64,000 nucleotides of DNA from Demequina rhizosphaerae (GTDB taxonomy: Bacteria > Actinomycetota > Actinomycetes > Actinomycetales > Demequinaceae). A program made the translations under genes and the position numbers. Within the stretch, counting starts at the first letter, position 1. Each line of letters opens with the position of its first letter. Below the pieces are notes generated by a model. It was not told where the DNA came from. It did not search any database and worked only from the letters and a program-made list of their open reading frames with translations. Where the stretch lies: assembly GCF_000971255.1 (NCBI RefSeq), contig NZ_BBMC01000002.1, positions 372,001 to 436,000 on the forward strand. Reading direction: 5' to 3'. Shown one piece after another: positions 15,112-24,444 of this stretch.

Positions 15112-15361
15112 TGTTCCTCCTACTGGTGCCCGCCGGACGACGGGCTTGGATAGGCGCCGGTCCGGGGTGTCGGAGCGACGACTGGGATGCACGCTGATGA
15201 CGTGCAACCCCAGAAGGCTAAACAGCGCGGAGTTAACGGATTGTTTCCGAAGCCGTACCTTCTCCGTTTTGTGACCAAACAGTAATCACCCGTCTCACGA
15301 TGTGGGACACGTGTGAGGTGCGTCACGCGGCCAAGGTCCCGAAACCGGGGGTTCCGCGGCG

Positions 15362-16627
15362 ATGTCGGACCCCGGTGAGACCGTTGTGATCATGGTCACG
15401 TTTCTGCTCTCGGTCCTCTCTCTCGTCGTCGGCGCGGCCCTCGGCGCCCTCGTCGCCACCCGGCGGGCGCACGCCGCGGCGTCCCGGGACGCCGCCCGCC
15501 TGCGCGAGGAGCGCGACGCGTTGCGCCAGGAGTTCCGCGCGCTGAGCGGGGAGGCGCTGCGGGCGAGCCAGGCGCAGTTCCTCGACCTCGCGCACGAGCG
15601 CCTCAAGCGCTCCGAGCAGGAGGGCGGCGCGGCGCTGCTGCGCCGCGAGCAGGCGATCCGCGAGATGGTCGAGCCGCTCGCCCGCACGCTCGAGACGATG
15701 CGCGAGCAGACCACGCAGGCCGATCGCGCCCGGGCGGCGGGCCACGCCGCGCTGTCCGAGCAGGTCCGCCACATGCTCGAGGCCTCCGAGCGGGTGGGCC
15801 GCAAGGCGGACGACTTCGTCAACACGCTGCGCCGCTCCGACGTGCGCGGCAACTGGGGCGAGGTGCAGCTGCGCCGCGTCGTCGAGCTCGCGGGCATGCT
15901 CCCCCATGTCGACTTCACCGAGCAGGACGTCGTCAAGGACGGCGAGGGCCGCAATCTGCGCCCCGACATGACCGTCCGCCTCGCGGGCGGGCGCACCATC
16001 GTCGTCGACTCCAAGGTCGCGCTGGTGGGCCTGCTCGAGGCCTTCGAGGCGGAGGACGATGCGGTGCGCGCCGAGCGCCTCCAGGCGCACGCGCGCCACG
16101 TGCGCCGCCACATCGACGACCTCAGCTCGAAGCGCTACTGGGACCAGTTCGCCTCGGCGCCCGAGTTCGTCGTGATGTTCGTGCCCTCGGAGGCCTTCTA
16201 CCAGGCGGCGGTCGAGCAGGACTCGTCTCTCCAGGAGTACGCGTACGTCAAGGGCGTGGTCATCGCGACGCCCACCACGCTGGTCGCGATGCTGCGCACG
16301 GTCGCGCACGCGTGGAAGGAGGACGCCCTCGCGCGCGACGCGCAGCAGGTGCTCGCGCTCGGGAAGGAGCTGTACGAGCGGCTGTCGACCATGGCCGGCC
16401 ACCTCTCCAAGGTCGGCCGGGCCATCGACCAGGCGGGCAAGGCCTACAACTCGACGGTCGCCTCGCTCGAGTCCCGCGTGCTCGTGAGCGCGCGGCGCTT
16501 CGGCGACATGCAGCACCTGTCGGCCGAGATGCCCGCCGTCGAGCAGGCGGAGACGGACATCAGGGTGCTCGCGGCGCCGGAGCTCGTCGACGCGGAGCTG
16601 CACGAGGCGGGCGTCGAGCAGCCCTAG
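15362..16627 (+). CDS. rmuC: DNA recombination protein RmuC homologue
   Basis: 421 residues from the ATG at 15362; an ATG at 15392 would give MVTFLLSVLSLVVGAALGAL and is an equally good start. It has an N-terminal membrane anchor, a long coiled coil (about residues 35-130) and the RmuC nuclease-like domain with GNWGEVQLRRVVELAGM, then RPDMTVRLAGGRTIVVDSKV (the D...DSK pattern of PD-(D/E)XK enzymes) and FVPSEAFYQAAVEQD. RmuC limits recombination at inverted repeats in E. coli. It stands alone, divergent from oppA and convergent with ispH. A copy of the dispersed word occurs at 16054-16063. Confidence 0.93.
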   Translation: MSDPGETVVIMVTFLLSVLSLVVGAALGALVATRRAHAAASRDAARLREERDALRQEFRALSGEALRASQAQFLDLAHERLKRSEQEGGAALLRREQAIREMVEPLARTLETMREQTTQADRARAAGHAALSEQVRHMLEASERVGRKADDFVNTLRRSDVRGNWGEVQLRRVVELAGMLPHVDFTEQDVVKDGEGRNLRPDMTVRLAGGRTIVVDSKVALVGLLEAFEAEDDAVRAERLQAHARHVRRHIDDLSSKRYWDQFASAPEFVVMFVPSEAFYQAAVEQDSSLQEYAYVKGVVIATPTTLVAMLRTVAHAWKEDALARDAQQVLALGKELYERLSTMAGHLSKVGRAIDQAGKAYNSTVASLESRVLVSARRFGDMQHLSAEMPAVEQAETDIRVLAAPELVDAELHEAGVEQP

Positions 16628-16650
16628 CCCCCGTCAGCGGCGGCCAGGCG

Positions 16651-17634
16651 TCAGGCGCGCAGGGCGCGCTCGGCCTCCTTGACCTTGAGGTCGGCGCGGA
16701 TCTCGCGCGGGAGCGAGAACATGAGGTCCTCGGTCGCCGTGCGGACCTCCTCGACCGTCTCGAAGCCGCGGCCGGCGAGGTCGTCGAGCACGTCGCGCAC
16801 GAGGATCTCCGGCACGGACGCGCCCGAGGTCACGCCCACGGTGGAGACGCCGTCGAACCACTCGTCGCGGATCTCGGCGGCGCGGTCGACGCGATACGCC
16901 GTCGTGGCTCCCGCCTGCAGCGCGACCTCGACCAGGCGCACCGAGTTCGACGAGTTCGCGGACCCGACGACGACGACGAGGTCGCAGTCCGGGGCCAGCT
17001 TCTTCACCGCAACCTGGCGGTTCTGGGTGGCGTAGCAGATGTCGTCGCTCGGCGGGTCCTGCAGCGCGGGGAAGCGCTCGCGCAGGCGGCGCACCGTCTC
17101 CATCGTCTCGTCGACCGACAGCGTGGTCTGCGACAGCCACACGACGTTCTCGGGGTCGGGGACCTCGAGGCCGTCGACGTCGTCCGGGGAGTTCACGACG
17201 ATCGTGTGCTCGGGCGCCTCGCCCGCGGTGCCCTCGACCTCCTCGTGGCCGGTGTGGCCGATGAGGAGGATGGTGCGCTCGTCGCGGGCGAAGCGGATCG
17301 CCTCCTTGTGCACCTTCGTGACGAGCGGGCAGGTCGCGTCGATCGTCAGCAGGTTGCGCTGGTCCGCGGCCTCGCGCACCGCCGGCGAGACGCCGTGGGC
17401 GGAGAAGACGACGCGCGCCCCCTCGGGAACCTCGTCCGTCTCGTCGACGAACACCGCGCCCCGGTCCGAGAGGGTCTCGACCACATACTTGTTGTGGACG
17501 ATCTCCTTGCGCACGTAGATGGGCGCGCCGTGGAGCTCGAGGGCCTTCTCGACCGCGATGACCGCGCGGTCGACGCCCGCGCAGTAGCCTCGCGGCGCGG
17601 CCAGCAGGACGCGCTTGGTGGTGGTGTCGGGCAT
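16651..17634 (-). CDS. ispH: 4-hydroxy-3-methylbut-2-enyl diphosphate reductase
   Basis: 327 residues from the ATG at 17634 (one at 17643 is also possible). IspH makes IPP and DMAPP in the last step of the MEP pathway. The three Fe-S cysteines are in [26 protein letters not shown] and [11 protein letters not shown]; the substrate-binding motifs [20 protein letters not shown] and the [11 protein letters not shown] segment are all present. It lies back to back with xseA, whose start is only about 30 bases away, so the promoters overlap. Isoprenoid output would feed the cis-prenyltransferase encoded at 36.7 kb. Confidence 0.96.
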   Translation of the reverse strand: MPDTTTKRVLLAAPRGYCAGVDRAVIAVEKALELHGAPIYVRKEIVHNKYVVETLSDRGAVFVDETDEVPEGARVVFSAHGVSPAVREAADQRNLLTIDATCPLVTKVHKEAIRFARDERTILLIGHTGHEEVEGTAGEAPEHTIVVNSPDDVDGLEVPDPENVVWLSQTTLSVDETMETVRRLRERFPALQDPPSDDICYATQNRQVAVKKLAPDCDLVVVVGSANSSNSVRLVEVALQAGATTAYRVDRAAEIRDEWFDGVSTVGVTSGASVPEILVRDVLDDLAGRGFETVEEVRTATEDLMFSLPREIRADLKVKEAERALRA

Positions 17635-17665
17635 GGCCTCCATCCTACGTGGCAGGCTGGGCCGC

Positions 17666-18904
17666 GTGACCGAGACCCCTGCCTCCCACACGCTTCCCGC
17701 CACCGCCGGCGAGACGTCCGCCGAGCGCCCGTGGCCGGTCCGCCACCTCTCCCCCAAGATCGGCGACTTCGTGTCGCGGCTGCCCGCGGTGTGGGTCGAG
17801 GGCCAGGTGCTCAACGTCAAGCGGTGGCGCCACCTCGTCTTCCTCACGCTGCGCGACACCGACGAGAACATGTCGCTCAGCGCGACGCTCCCGGCGCGCG
17901 AGGCAGACGCGCTCGGCGTCGACCTCGTGGACGGCACGCGGGTCGTCATCCACGCGAAGCCCGAGTGGTGGACGCGGTCCGGCTCGCTGCAGATGGCCGG
18001 CCGCGAGGTGCGCCAGGTGGGCCTTGGCGACCTGCTCGCGCGGCTCGAGGCGCTCAGGGAGGCGCTCGCCCGCGAGGGCCTGTTCGATCTCGACCGCAAG
18101 CTGCCGCTGCCCTTCATCCCGCGGGTGGTCGGCCTCGTGTGCGCCACGCAGGGCGACGCCGAGCACGACGTCGTCGAGAACGCGACGCGACGCTGGCCGG
18201 GGGTCGCCTTCGCGATCCGCCGCGTCACGGTGCAGGGGCCGCGCGCGGTGCCCGAGACCACCGCCGCGATCCGCGTGCTCGACGAGGCACCCGAGGTGGA
18301 CGTCATCGTGGTCGCGCGCGGCGGCGGCTCCTTCGAGGACCTGCTGCCGTTCAGCGACGAGGCGCTCGTGCGCGCCGCCGCGGCCTGCGAGACGCCGCTC
18401 GTCAGCGCGATCGGGCACGAGAAGGACTCCCCGCTGCTCGACCTCGTGGCCGACTACCGGGCCTCGACGCCCACCGACGCCGGCAAGCGCATCGTGCCCG
18501 ACGCAGCCGCCGAGGCGCAGGGCATCGCGCGGTCGCGCCTGTCCATGGCCGCCGCGGTCGAGCGGGCGGTCGCGCGCGAGTCGGCCGGGCTCGCGGCTCT
18601 CCGCTCGCGTCCCGTGCTGGCACGCCCCGAGGCGATGCTCGCGCCCTATGCGGACGCGGTGGCGCGCCTGCGCGAGCGCAGCGGCGGCGCCGTGGCCGCG
18701 CGGATCGACCGCGCGGCGGCGGCGACCCGCGAGCTCACCGCATCGCTGCGCGCGCTCAGCCCGCTCAGCACCCTCGAGCGCGGCTTCGCCGTGGTGCGGG
18801 ACGCCTCGGGCACGGTCGTGCGCGACGCCGCGGACGTGCATGCGGGCGACGTGCTGCGCGTGCGGCTCGCGCGCGGCGAGGTCGAGGCGGTCGCGCGCGG
18901 CTGA
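17666..18904 (+). CDS. xseA: Exodeoxyribonuclease VII large subunit
   Basis: 412 residues from a GTG at 17666. N-terminal OB fold ([43 protein letters not shown]), catalytic domain with [20 protein letters not shown], the [20 protein letters not shown] block and [23 protein letters not shown]; the C-terminal half is coiled coil and ends with the [14 protein letters not shown] motif. Together with XseB it degrades single-stranded DNA. Unusually, a gene on the other strand lies between xseA and xseB, so they are not directly co-transcribed even though they are within 700 bases of each other. Confidence 0.96.
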   Translation: MTETPASHTLPATAGETSAERPWPVRHLSPKIGDFVSRLPAVWVEGQVLNVKRWRHLVFLTLRDTDENMSLSATLPAREADALGVDLVDGTRVVIHAKPEWWTRSGSLQMAGREVRQVGLGDLLARLEALREALAREGLFDLDRKLPLPFIPRVVGLVCATQGDAEHDVVENATRRWPGVAFAIRRVTVQGPRAVPETTAAIRVLDEAPEVDVIVVARGGGSFEDLLPFSDEALVRAAAACETPLVSAIGHEKDSPLLDLVADYRASTPTDAGKRIVPDAAAEAQGIARSRLSMAAAVERAVARESAGLAALRSRPVLARPEAMLAPYADAVARLRERSGGAVAARIDRAAAATRELTASLRALSPLSTLERGFAVVRDASGTVVRDAADVHAGDVLRVRLARGEVEAVARG

Positions 18905-18916
18905 CGCGCGGCCGGC

Positions 18917-19483
18917 TCAGCGCTTGTTGCCGAGCAGGACGTCGAGCGCGTCGGCGCGGGCCGAGGGGCTCGGCGCCGCGGGGCGCGGCGTGCGCTCGAC
19001 GGGCGCGTCCACCGTGGCGAACGACGGCACCTCGTCCTCGCCCGCCGGCAGGACCGGGGCCGGGAGCGCCGACGGCGCCCACGTGCCGGCCTTGACGGCC
19101 GCGATGCGGGCGCGCGCGGCCTTCGCGTACTCCTTGTGCAGCTGGCGGCCGAGCCGCGCGATGAGCGCGTCGGGCACCGCCGGGTTGTCGATGAGCGCGT
19201 AGACGACGTCGACGTTGCGGTCCTTCGCGAGGTCCTCGCGCACCTCGATCGGGATGGACTCGCGGCGGTTGCGGGCGAGCCCGATGCGCACGTCGGCCGA
19301 CCGGTCCTCGGCGAGCCGCAGCAGCGTCATGAGGGGCGTGCCGGCGTGCTCGGCCACCGCGGCCCGCACCTTGACCTCGGGCGAGCGCGCGAGCGTCTGG
19401 AGCTCGCCGTCGGTGATCCCGGCCCTGATGACCTTCTGCACGCTCTGGCGTGCGGTCTGCTGCGCGCTGCTGTCGCTGAACAT
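18917..19483 (-). CDS. Leucine-rich-repeat-variant (LRV)-like helical repeat protein
   Basis: 188 residues from the ATG at 19483, with GAGGTGG just upstream. Residues about 25-125 contain HEAT/LRV-like units: LQTLARSPEVKVRAAVAEH, LLRLAEDRSADVRIGLARN, REDLAKDRNVDVVYALIDN, ALIARLGRQLH. A Pro/Ala-rich tail follows and the protein ends DALDVLLGNKR. Such repeat proteins are common adaptors; no function is known. The gene separates xseA from xseB and is convergent with xseA and divergent from xseB. Confidence 0.65.
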   Translation of the reverse strand: MFSDSSAQQTARQSVQKVIRAGITDGELQTLARSPEVKVRAAVAEHAGTPLMTLLRLAEDRSADVRIGLARNRRESIPIEVREDLAKDRNVDVVYALIDNPAVPDALIARLGRQLHKEYAKAARARIAAVKAGTWAPSALPAPVLPAGEDEVPSFATVDAPVERTPRPAAPSPSARADALDVLLGNKR

Positions 19484-19601
19484 GTCCACCTCATCGTGTC
19501 GTTCGAGTCGTGCCCTATGAGAGCGCCCTGGTACAGGGGTATGACGCAGTTCTCGGCAGATCGCCGCTCGGGCTTGAGCACGCGCGGGTACCGTAGCGGT
19601 C

Positions 19602-19877
19602 ATGAGCGATGCAGCCGAGCCCGTCGACCGCCCCGTGGAGTCCCTGTCCTACGAGGAGGCGCGCGACGAGCTGATCGCCATCGTCGCCAAGCTCGAGACG
19701 GGCAGCGCGACCCTCGACCAGTCGCTCGGGCTGTGGGAGCGCGGCGAGGCCCTCGCCGCCCGCTGCCAGGCCCTGCTCGACGGCGCGTACGAGCGCATCG
19801 CCGAGGCGCGCGAGGACGATGCGGCGGACGCCGGCGTCGTCGGCGTGGTCGCCGAGGACGACGAGGACGAGCGATGA
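19602..19877 (+). CDS. xseB: Exodeoxyribonuclease VII small subunit
   Basis: 91 residues. [46 protein letters not shown] is the complete XseB helical hairpin (quoted here as its span, residues about 14-60); an acidic tail follows. The -10-like TACCGT lies seven bases before the ATG and no ribosome site is evident. The stop overlaps the start of the sugar kinase (ATGA). The tail contains a copy of the dispersed word (19812-19821). Confidence 0.93.
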   Translation: MSDAAEPVDRPVESLSYEEARDELIAIVAKLETGSATLDQSLGLWERGEALAARCQALLDGAYERIAEAREDDAADAGVVGVVAEDDEDER

Positions 19878-20794
19878 GCGATCACGTCCTCGTCATCGGC
19901 GAGGCGCTCGTCGACGTCGTGGTCGGGCCCGACGGCACCGAGGCGCACCCGGGCGGCTCGCCCGCGAACGTCGCGCTCGGGCTCGCCCGCCTGGGCCGCG
20001 ACGTGGACCTCCTCACCCGCCTCGGCCTCGACCCCAACGGCGTCCTGGTCGCGGACCACCTCCAGGACGACGGCGTGCGGCTCGTGCCCGGCTCGGCGGG
20101 CGCCGGGCCCACCTCGGTCGCGACCGCGACGCTCGACGCCGGCGGCGCCGCGACGTACGAGTTCGACATCGTGTGGGAGCTCGCCGACGGCGTGCGCCTG
20201 CGCAACGCCCCGCTCGCGGTGCACACCGGCTCGATCGCGGCGGTGATGGCGCCCGGCGCCGCCCAGGTGCTCACGCTCGTGCGCGCGCTGCGCTTCAACT
20301 CCACGGTCACGTACGACCCCAACGTGCGCCCGTCGCTCATGGGATCGCCCGACGAGGCGCGGCCCGCGGTCGAGCGGATGGTGGGGCTCGCGGACGTGGT
20401 CAAGGCCTCGGACGAGGACCTGGCGTGGCTCCACCCCGGCCGCGAGGTCGACGACGTCGCGCGGGAGTGGGCCGGCATGGGCCCCGCGCTCGTGGTGGTG
20501 ACGCGCGGCGGCGAGGGCGCGACCGCCTTCACGCACGACGGCCGCGAGATCCACGCCGAGGCGCCCGCGGTCGCCGTCGCGGACACGGTCGGCGCCGGGG
20601 ACTCCTTCATGTCCGGCCTCATCGACGGGCTGTGGGGCGCGGGCCTGCTCGGCCGCGCGAACCGCGAGGCGCTGCGCGCGGTCTCGGACGAGGCGGTCGC
20701 GGCGATCCTGCGGCCGTGCACCCGGATCGCCGCGATCACGGTGTCGCGCCCCGGCGCGAACCCGCCCACCCGCGCGGAGCTCGACGCCGGCTGA
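19874..20794 (+). CDS. PfkB-family carbohydrate kinase (fructokinase-like)
   Basis: 306 residues. N-terminal GEALVDVVV and [17 protein letters not shown] (PfkB signature 1), central [10 protein letters not shown], and C-terminal [20 protein letters not shown] (signature 2, with the catalytic Asp of GAGDSF). This is the ribokinase fold; the closest well-known class is fructokinase/sugar kinase, but the sugar is not certain. It begins inside the xseB stop codon, so it is translationally coupled to xseB, a metabolically odd partner. Confidence 0.9.
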   Translation: MSDHVLVIGEALVDVVVGPDGTEAHPGGSPANVALGLARLGRDVDLLTRLGLDPNGVLVADHLQDDGVRLVPGSAGAGPTSVATATLDAGGAATYEFDIVWELADGVRLRNAPLAVHTGSIAAVMAPGAAQVLTLVRALRFNSTVTYDPNVRPSLMGSPDEARPAVERMVGLADVVKASDEDLAWLHPGREVDDVAREWAGMGPALVVVTRGGEGATAFTHDGREIHAEAPAVAVADTVGAGDSFMSGLIDGLWGAGLLGRANREALRAVSDEAVAAILRPCTRIAAITVSRPGANPPTRAELDAG

Positions 20795-20841
20795 CCGGCG
20801 GGCGCGCATCGTCCCTGCGACGCCGTGCCACACTGGGCGCC

Positions 20842-22233
20842 ATGACAACGGAGTTCCGCATCGAGCACGACACCATGGGCGAGGTCCGGGTCCCCGCCGA
20901 CGCCCTCTACCGCGCGCAGACCCAGCGCGCCGTCGAGAACTTCCCGATCTCGGGCACCACGCTCGAGCGCCGGCACATCGAGGCGCTCGCCCGCGTGAAG
21001 AAGGCCGCGGCCCGCGCGAACGCGGAGCTCGGGGTGCTCGAGCAGGACGTCGCCGACGCGATCGTCGTGGCCGCCGACGCCGTCGCCTCCGGCGCGCACG
21101 ACGCCCACTTCCCGGTCGACGTCTTCCAGACCGGCTCCGGCACGTCGTCGAACATGAACACCAACGAGGTCATCGCGACGCTGGCGACCCGCGGCCTGGG
21201 CCGCGACGTGCACCCCAACGACCACGTCAACGCGTCGCAGTCGTCGAACGACGTGTTCCCCACCTCGGTCCACGTGGCCGCGACCGCGTCGCTCGTGGGC
21301 GACCTCATCCCGGCGCTCGAGCACCTCGCGACCTCGCTCGAGGCCAAGGCCGAGGAGTTCGCGGACGTCTTCAAGTCGGGCCGCACGCACCTCATGGACG
21401 CGACGCCCGTCACGCTGGGCCAGGAGTTCTCGGGCTACGCCGCCGCAGTCCGCTACGGCGTCGAGCGCCTCATGGTCGCGCTGCCGCGCGTCGCCGAGGT
21501 GCCGCTGGGCGGCACCGCCGTCGGCACGGGCATCAACACGCCCGAGGGCTTCCCGCAGCGCGTCATCGCGCTGCTCGCCGAGGACACCGGCCTGCCCATC
21601 ACCGAGGCCCGCAACCACTTCGAGGCGCAGTCGGCCCGCGACGGCCTGGTCGAGGTCTCCGGAGCGCTGCGCACCATCGCGGTGTCGCTCACCAAGCTCT
21701 GCAACGACCTCCGCTGGATGGGCTCGGGCCCCAACACCGGCCTGGGCGAGATCCAGCTGCCCGACCTGCAGCCGGGCTCGTCGATCATGCCGGGCAAGGT
21801 CAACCCCGTCGTCCCCGAGGCGGTGCTGATGGTGTGCGCCCGCGTCGTGGGGAACGATGCGACGGTCGCCTGGGCCGGCGCGTCCGGGGCCTTCGAGCTC
21901 AACGTGCAGATCCCGGTGATGGCGCTCGGCACGCTCGAGTCGACGCGCCTGCTCGCGAACTCGGTCCGCGTGCTCGCGGACCGCACCGTGGACGGCATCG
22001 TCGCCAACGTCGACCGCGCGCGGCGCCTCGCGGAGGCGTCGCCGTCGATCGTGACGCCGCTCAACCGCGTCATCGGCTACGAGAACGCCGCGAAGATCGC
22101 GAAGCACTCGGTCAAGGCCGGGCTCACGGTGCGCGAGGCGACCATCGACCTCGGCTTCGTCGAGCGCGGCGAGATCACCGAGGCGCAGCTCGACGAGCTG
22201 CTCGACGTGACGACGATGGTGGGCCGCCGCTAG
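20842..22233 (+). CDS. fumC: Class II fumarate hydratase
   Basis: 463 residues. FumC interconverts fumarate and malate in the TCA cycle as a soluble, iron-free tetramer. Diagnostic motifs: [14 protein letters not shown], the active-site [17 protein letters not shown], and the superfamily signature [15 protein letters not shown]; the mobile Ser loop is within that segment. Length and motifs are canonical. The gene has its own short leader after the kinase gene, which contains a copy of the dispersed word (20805-20814). Confidence 0.97.
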   Translation: MTTEFRIEHDTMGEVRVPADALYRAQTQRAVENFPISGTTLERRHIEALARVKKAAARANAELGVLEQDVADAIVVAADAVASGAHDAHFPVDVFQTGSGTSSNMNTNEVIATLATRGLGRDVHPNDHVNASQSSNDVFPTSVHVAATASLVGDLIPALEHLATSLEAKAEEFADVFKSGRTHLMDATPVTLGQEFSGYAAAVRYGVERLMVALPRVAEVPLGGTAVGTGINTPEGFPQRVIALLAEDTGLPITEARNHFEAQSARDGLVEVSGALRTIAVSLTKLCNDLRWMGSGPNTGLGEIQLPDLQPGSSIMPGKVNPVVPEAVLMVCARVVGNDATVAWAGASGAFELNVQIPVMALGTLESTRLLANSVRVLADRTVDGIVANVDRARRLAEASPSIVTPLNRVIGYENAAKIAKHSVKAGLTVREATIDLGFVERGEITEAQLDELLDVTTMVGRR

Positions 22234-22344
22234 CACCCGTGGGCATCGCCTAGAATCGTCGGGTTCACGATCGCACCGCCGCGGGACGGCGGGCGCGGGA
22301 ACAGCGTGCTGCCGCCCCGGGTTCCCCTCCCTGGAGGTGTCCTC

Positions 22345-23658
22345 ATGTCACGCACCCGTATCGCCATCCTCGGCGGAGGCTATGTCGGCCTCTACACCGC
22401 CCTCACGCTCATGCGGAAGGCCAAGGACAAGGTCGACATCACGGTGATCGACCAGCGCCCGTACATGACGTACGCGCCGTTCCTGCCCGAGGTGGGCGCC
22501 GCCTCGATCGCCCCGCGCAACGCCGTCGTGCCGCTGCGCCGCGAGCTCGAGGGCGCGCGCATCCTCCAGGGCAAGATCGGGTCGATCAACCACACCGACC
22601 GCAAGGTCGTCGCCACCACGGACCTCGGCGAGGAGCTCGAGGTCGAGTACGACGAGGTCGTCGTCGCGCTCGGCGCCGTCTCGCGCACCCTCCCGATCCC
22701 CGGCCTCGCCGACTTCGGCATCGGGTTCAAGTACGTCGAGGAGGCCATCGCGCTGCGCAACCGCGTCCTCGGCCGCATCGCGCGCGCCGCGACCACCGAC
22801 GACGCCGAGCTCCGCCGCAAGCTGCTCACCTTCGTGTTCGTGGGCGGCGGCTTCGCGGGCGTCGAGGCGTTCTCCGAGACCGAGGACATGGCGAAGGCGT
22901 CGCTGCGCTACTACCCCGAGCTGTCGGCCGAGGACTTCAACTTCGTCATGGTCGAGGCCGCGCCGCGCATCCTCCCCGAGATGGGCCCCGAGATGGGCGC
23001 CTACACGGTCGCGGAGCTCGAGGAGCGCGGCATGCGCGTCCTGCTCGAGACGCGCCTCGAGAGCTGCGTCGACGGCCACGTCGAGCTGTCCAACGGCGAG
23101 ACCTTCGAGGCCGACACCGTGGTGTGGACCGCGGGTGTCAAGCCCTCCCCCGTCATCCAGTCCTCGGACCTGCCGCTCGGCCCGCGCGGGCACGTCAACA
23201 CCGCGGCGACCCTGCAGGTGATCGACGAGCACGGCATCCCGATCGGCGGCGCGTGGGCCGCGGGCGACTGCGCCCAGGTCCCCAACCTCGTCGAGGGCGA
23301 GGGCGACTGGTGCGCCCCGTCCGCGCAGCACGCGGTGCGCCAGGCCAAGCACCTGGGCGACAACATCGCGCGCCACCTCGACGGCATCCCGCTCGAGCAG
23401 TACAAGCACAAGCACCTCGGCGTGGTGGCCTCGCTCGGCCTCGGCAAGGGCGTGGCGACGACCATGGGCTTCAAGCTGCGCGGCTGGCCGGCGTGGGTGA
23501 TGCACCGCACGTACCACCTGCTCGCGATCCCGACCTTCAACCGCAAGGCACGCGTGGCGCTCGACTGGACCGCCGCGATGTTCTTCCGCCGCGACCTCGT
23601 GTCGATGGGCCGCATCCAGGACCCGCGTCGCGCCTTCGAGGAGGCCGCGCGCGGCTAG
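22345..23658 (+). CDS. ndh: Type II NADH:quinone oxidoreductase
   Basis: 437 residues from the ATG at 22345, with GGAGG seven bases upstream. FAD-binding RIAILGGGYVGLYTAL at the N-terminus, NADH-binding FVFVGGGFAGVEAFSE near residue 165, and AWAAGDCAQVPN for the FAD ribose/pyrophosphate. The C-terminal amphipathic part (LRGWPAWVMHRTYHL) provides membrane attachment. It passes electrons from NADH to menaquinone without pumping protons. A TAGAAT -10 candidate lies at 22251-22256, giving a leader of about 85 bases. A strong terminator follows. Confidence 0.94.
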   Translation: MSRTRIAILGGGYVGLYTALTLMRKAKDKVDITVIDQRPYMTYAPFLPEVGAASIAPRNAVVPLRRELEGARILQGKIGSINHTDRKVVATTDLGEELEVEYDEVVVALGAVSRTLPIPGLADFGIGFKYVEEAIALRNRVLGRIARAATTDDAELRRKLLTFVFVGGGFAGVEAFSETEDMAKASLRYYPELSAEDFNFVMVEAAPRILPEMGPEMGAYTVAELEERGMRVLLETRLESCVDGHVELSNGETFEADTVVWTAGVKPSPVIQSSDLPLGPRGHVNTAATLQVIDEHGIPIGGAWAAGDCAQVPNLVEGEGDWCAPSAQHAVRQAKHLGDNIARHLDGIPLEQYKHKHLGVVASLGLGKGVATTMGFKLRGWPAWVMHRTYHLLAIPTFNRKARVALDWTAAMFFRRDLVSMGRIQDPRRAFEEAARG

Positions 23659-23679
23659 CCTTCGCGCCGCGACAGACGA

Positions 23680-23713
23680 CGACGGGCCCCGGGGAGATCC
23701 CCGGGGCCCGTCG
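23680..23713 (+). terminator. Terminator after ndh
   Basis: CGACGGGCCCCGGGG (23680-23694), loop AGAT, and the perfect 15-base complement at 23699-23713. It lies between ndh and a convergent minus-strand gene, so it probably serves both. Confidence 0.85.
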
Positions 23714-23752
23714 CTCGTTCCCGCCGGTCGTCCCGGATCCGGCGGGCACGTC

Positions 23753-24232
23753 CTACGCCGCGGACACCTCGCGGCACAGCTCCTCGACCACGCACGCGGC
23801 CTGCGCGTCGCGCGCCGCGGCGTCGAGGGCGTCCGCGTCGAGCACATCCGACGTCACCTGGACCACGCTCACGTCGAGCAGCAGGTCCTCGCGCACGACG
23901 GCGTGGGCCTTGTCGGGCCAATCGGAGCGCTCGCGCAGGCACGCGGCGGTCTCCTGCGCGCTCAGGCGGGTCGCGAACAGGCGCGACTCCCCGCACGTGA
24001 GCATGCCGGCCTCGTAGATCCCGCCGACGAAGTCGACCGAGTCGACCTGCGGCTCGCATCCGTCGACCCACGCGGCCATGAGGCGGCGGAAGCCGTCGAT
24101 GCACATCGACCCCGCCGGGTGCTCGCCGATGACGACCGCGGCGCCGTGGGACGTGCCGAGACGGACCTGCGTGTGGGGCGCGGCGGCGGCGATCGCCGCG
24201 ACGTCGGTGAGGGCCTCGCGGGTGAGGGTCAT
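23753..24232 (-). CDS. Unknown protein next to the heme cluster
   Basis: 159 residues from the ATG at 24232 (GGAG seven bases upstream). I do not recognise the family. It begins MTLTREALTDVAAIAAAAPH, has a Gly/His-rich strand LGTSHGAAVVIGEHPAGSMC, and a mixed C-terminal half with four further Cys (ACLRER, ACVVEELCREV and others). No signal peptide or membrane helix is visible. The codon use is native. Its upstream region contains two unusual inverted repeats around a good promoter (-35 TTGCGT, 18 bases, -10 TACAGT), so expression is likely controlled by a dedicated regulator. Confidence 0.55.
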   Translation of the reverse strand: MTLTREALTDVAAIAAAAPHTQVRLGTSHGAAVVIGEHPAGSMCIDGFRRLMAAWVDGCEPQVDSVDFVGGIYEAGMLTCGESRLFATRLSAQETAACLRERSDWPDKAHAVVREDLLLDVSVVQVTSDVLDADALDAAARDAQAACVVEELCREVSAA

Positions 24233-24275
24233 GGGGCGTCTCCAGGTGGGGCTGGGGCGGTCCGCGACCGCCCGG

Positions 24276-24329
24276 TGGGTGCCACTGTAGGGGCACCCAC
24301 GCCATTAACGCAACACGCCCGTTGCGTTA
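24276..24329 (-). promoter_or_regulatory. Promoter with two inverted repeats, upstream of the unknown gene
   Basis: TAACGCAAC (24306-24314) and GTTGCGTTA (24321-24329) form a perfect 9-bp inverted repeat that contains the -35 TTGCGT of the minus-strand promoter. TGGGTGCC (24276-24283) and GGCACCCA (24292-24299) form a second perfect repeat bracketing the -10 TACAGT. Two separate operators on the -35 and -10 is the likely reading. Confidence 0.6.
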
Positions 24330-24345
24330 TCCCTCGCGACGGTCC

Positions 24346-24424
24346 GCACGGATATCGGCGTGACACGCCGACGCCGCACCGCCCCACGGAGGGACGATGC
24401 GGCGTGTCGGTGCGAGATCCGTGC
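24346..24424 (-). terminator. Nested stem-loop downstream of the ferrochelatase gene
   Basis: GCACGGAT (24346-24353) pairs with ATCCGTGC (24417-24424), and ACGCCGCA (24371-24378) pairs with TGCGGCGT (24398-24405) inside it. The inner right arm includes a copy of the dispersed word (24392-24401). It follows the ferrochelatase stop on the minus strand, so terminator is the simplest interpretation. Confidence 0.5.
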
Positions 24425-24444
24425 CCGCTGTCGGGACGCGGGGG

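Noticed and set aside
19819..22233. Very long alternative frames in the kinase, fumarase and similar regions
   Set aside because: Arg/Ala/Gly/Pro-rich translations without motifs, in the out-of-phase frames of well-supported genes: coding shadows.
24346..24424. Riboswitch upstream of the unknown gene
   Set aside because: The structure lies upstream of that gene's promoter and downstream of the ferrochelatase stop, so it cannot be in the leader of the unknown gene; it is better explained as a terminator.
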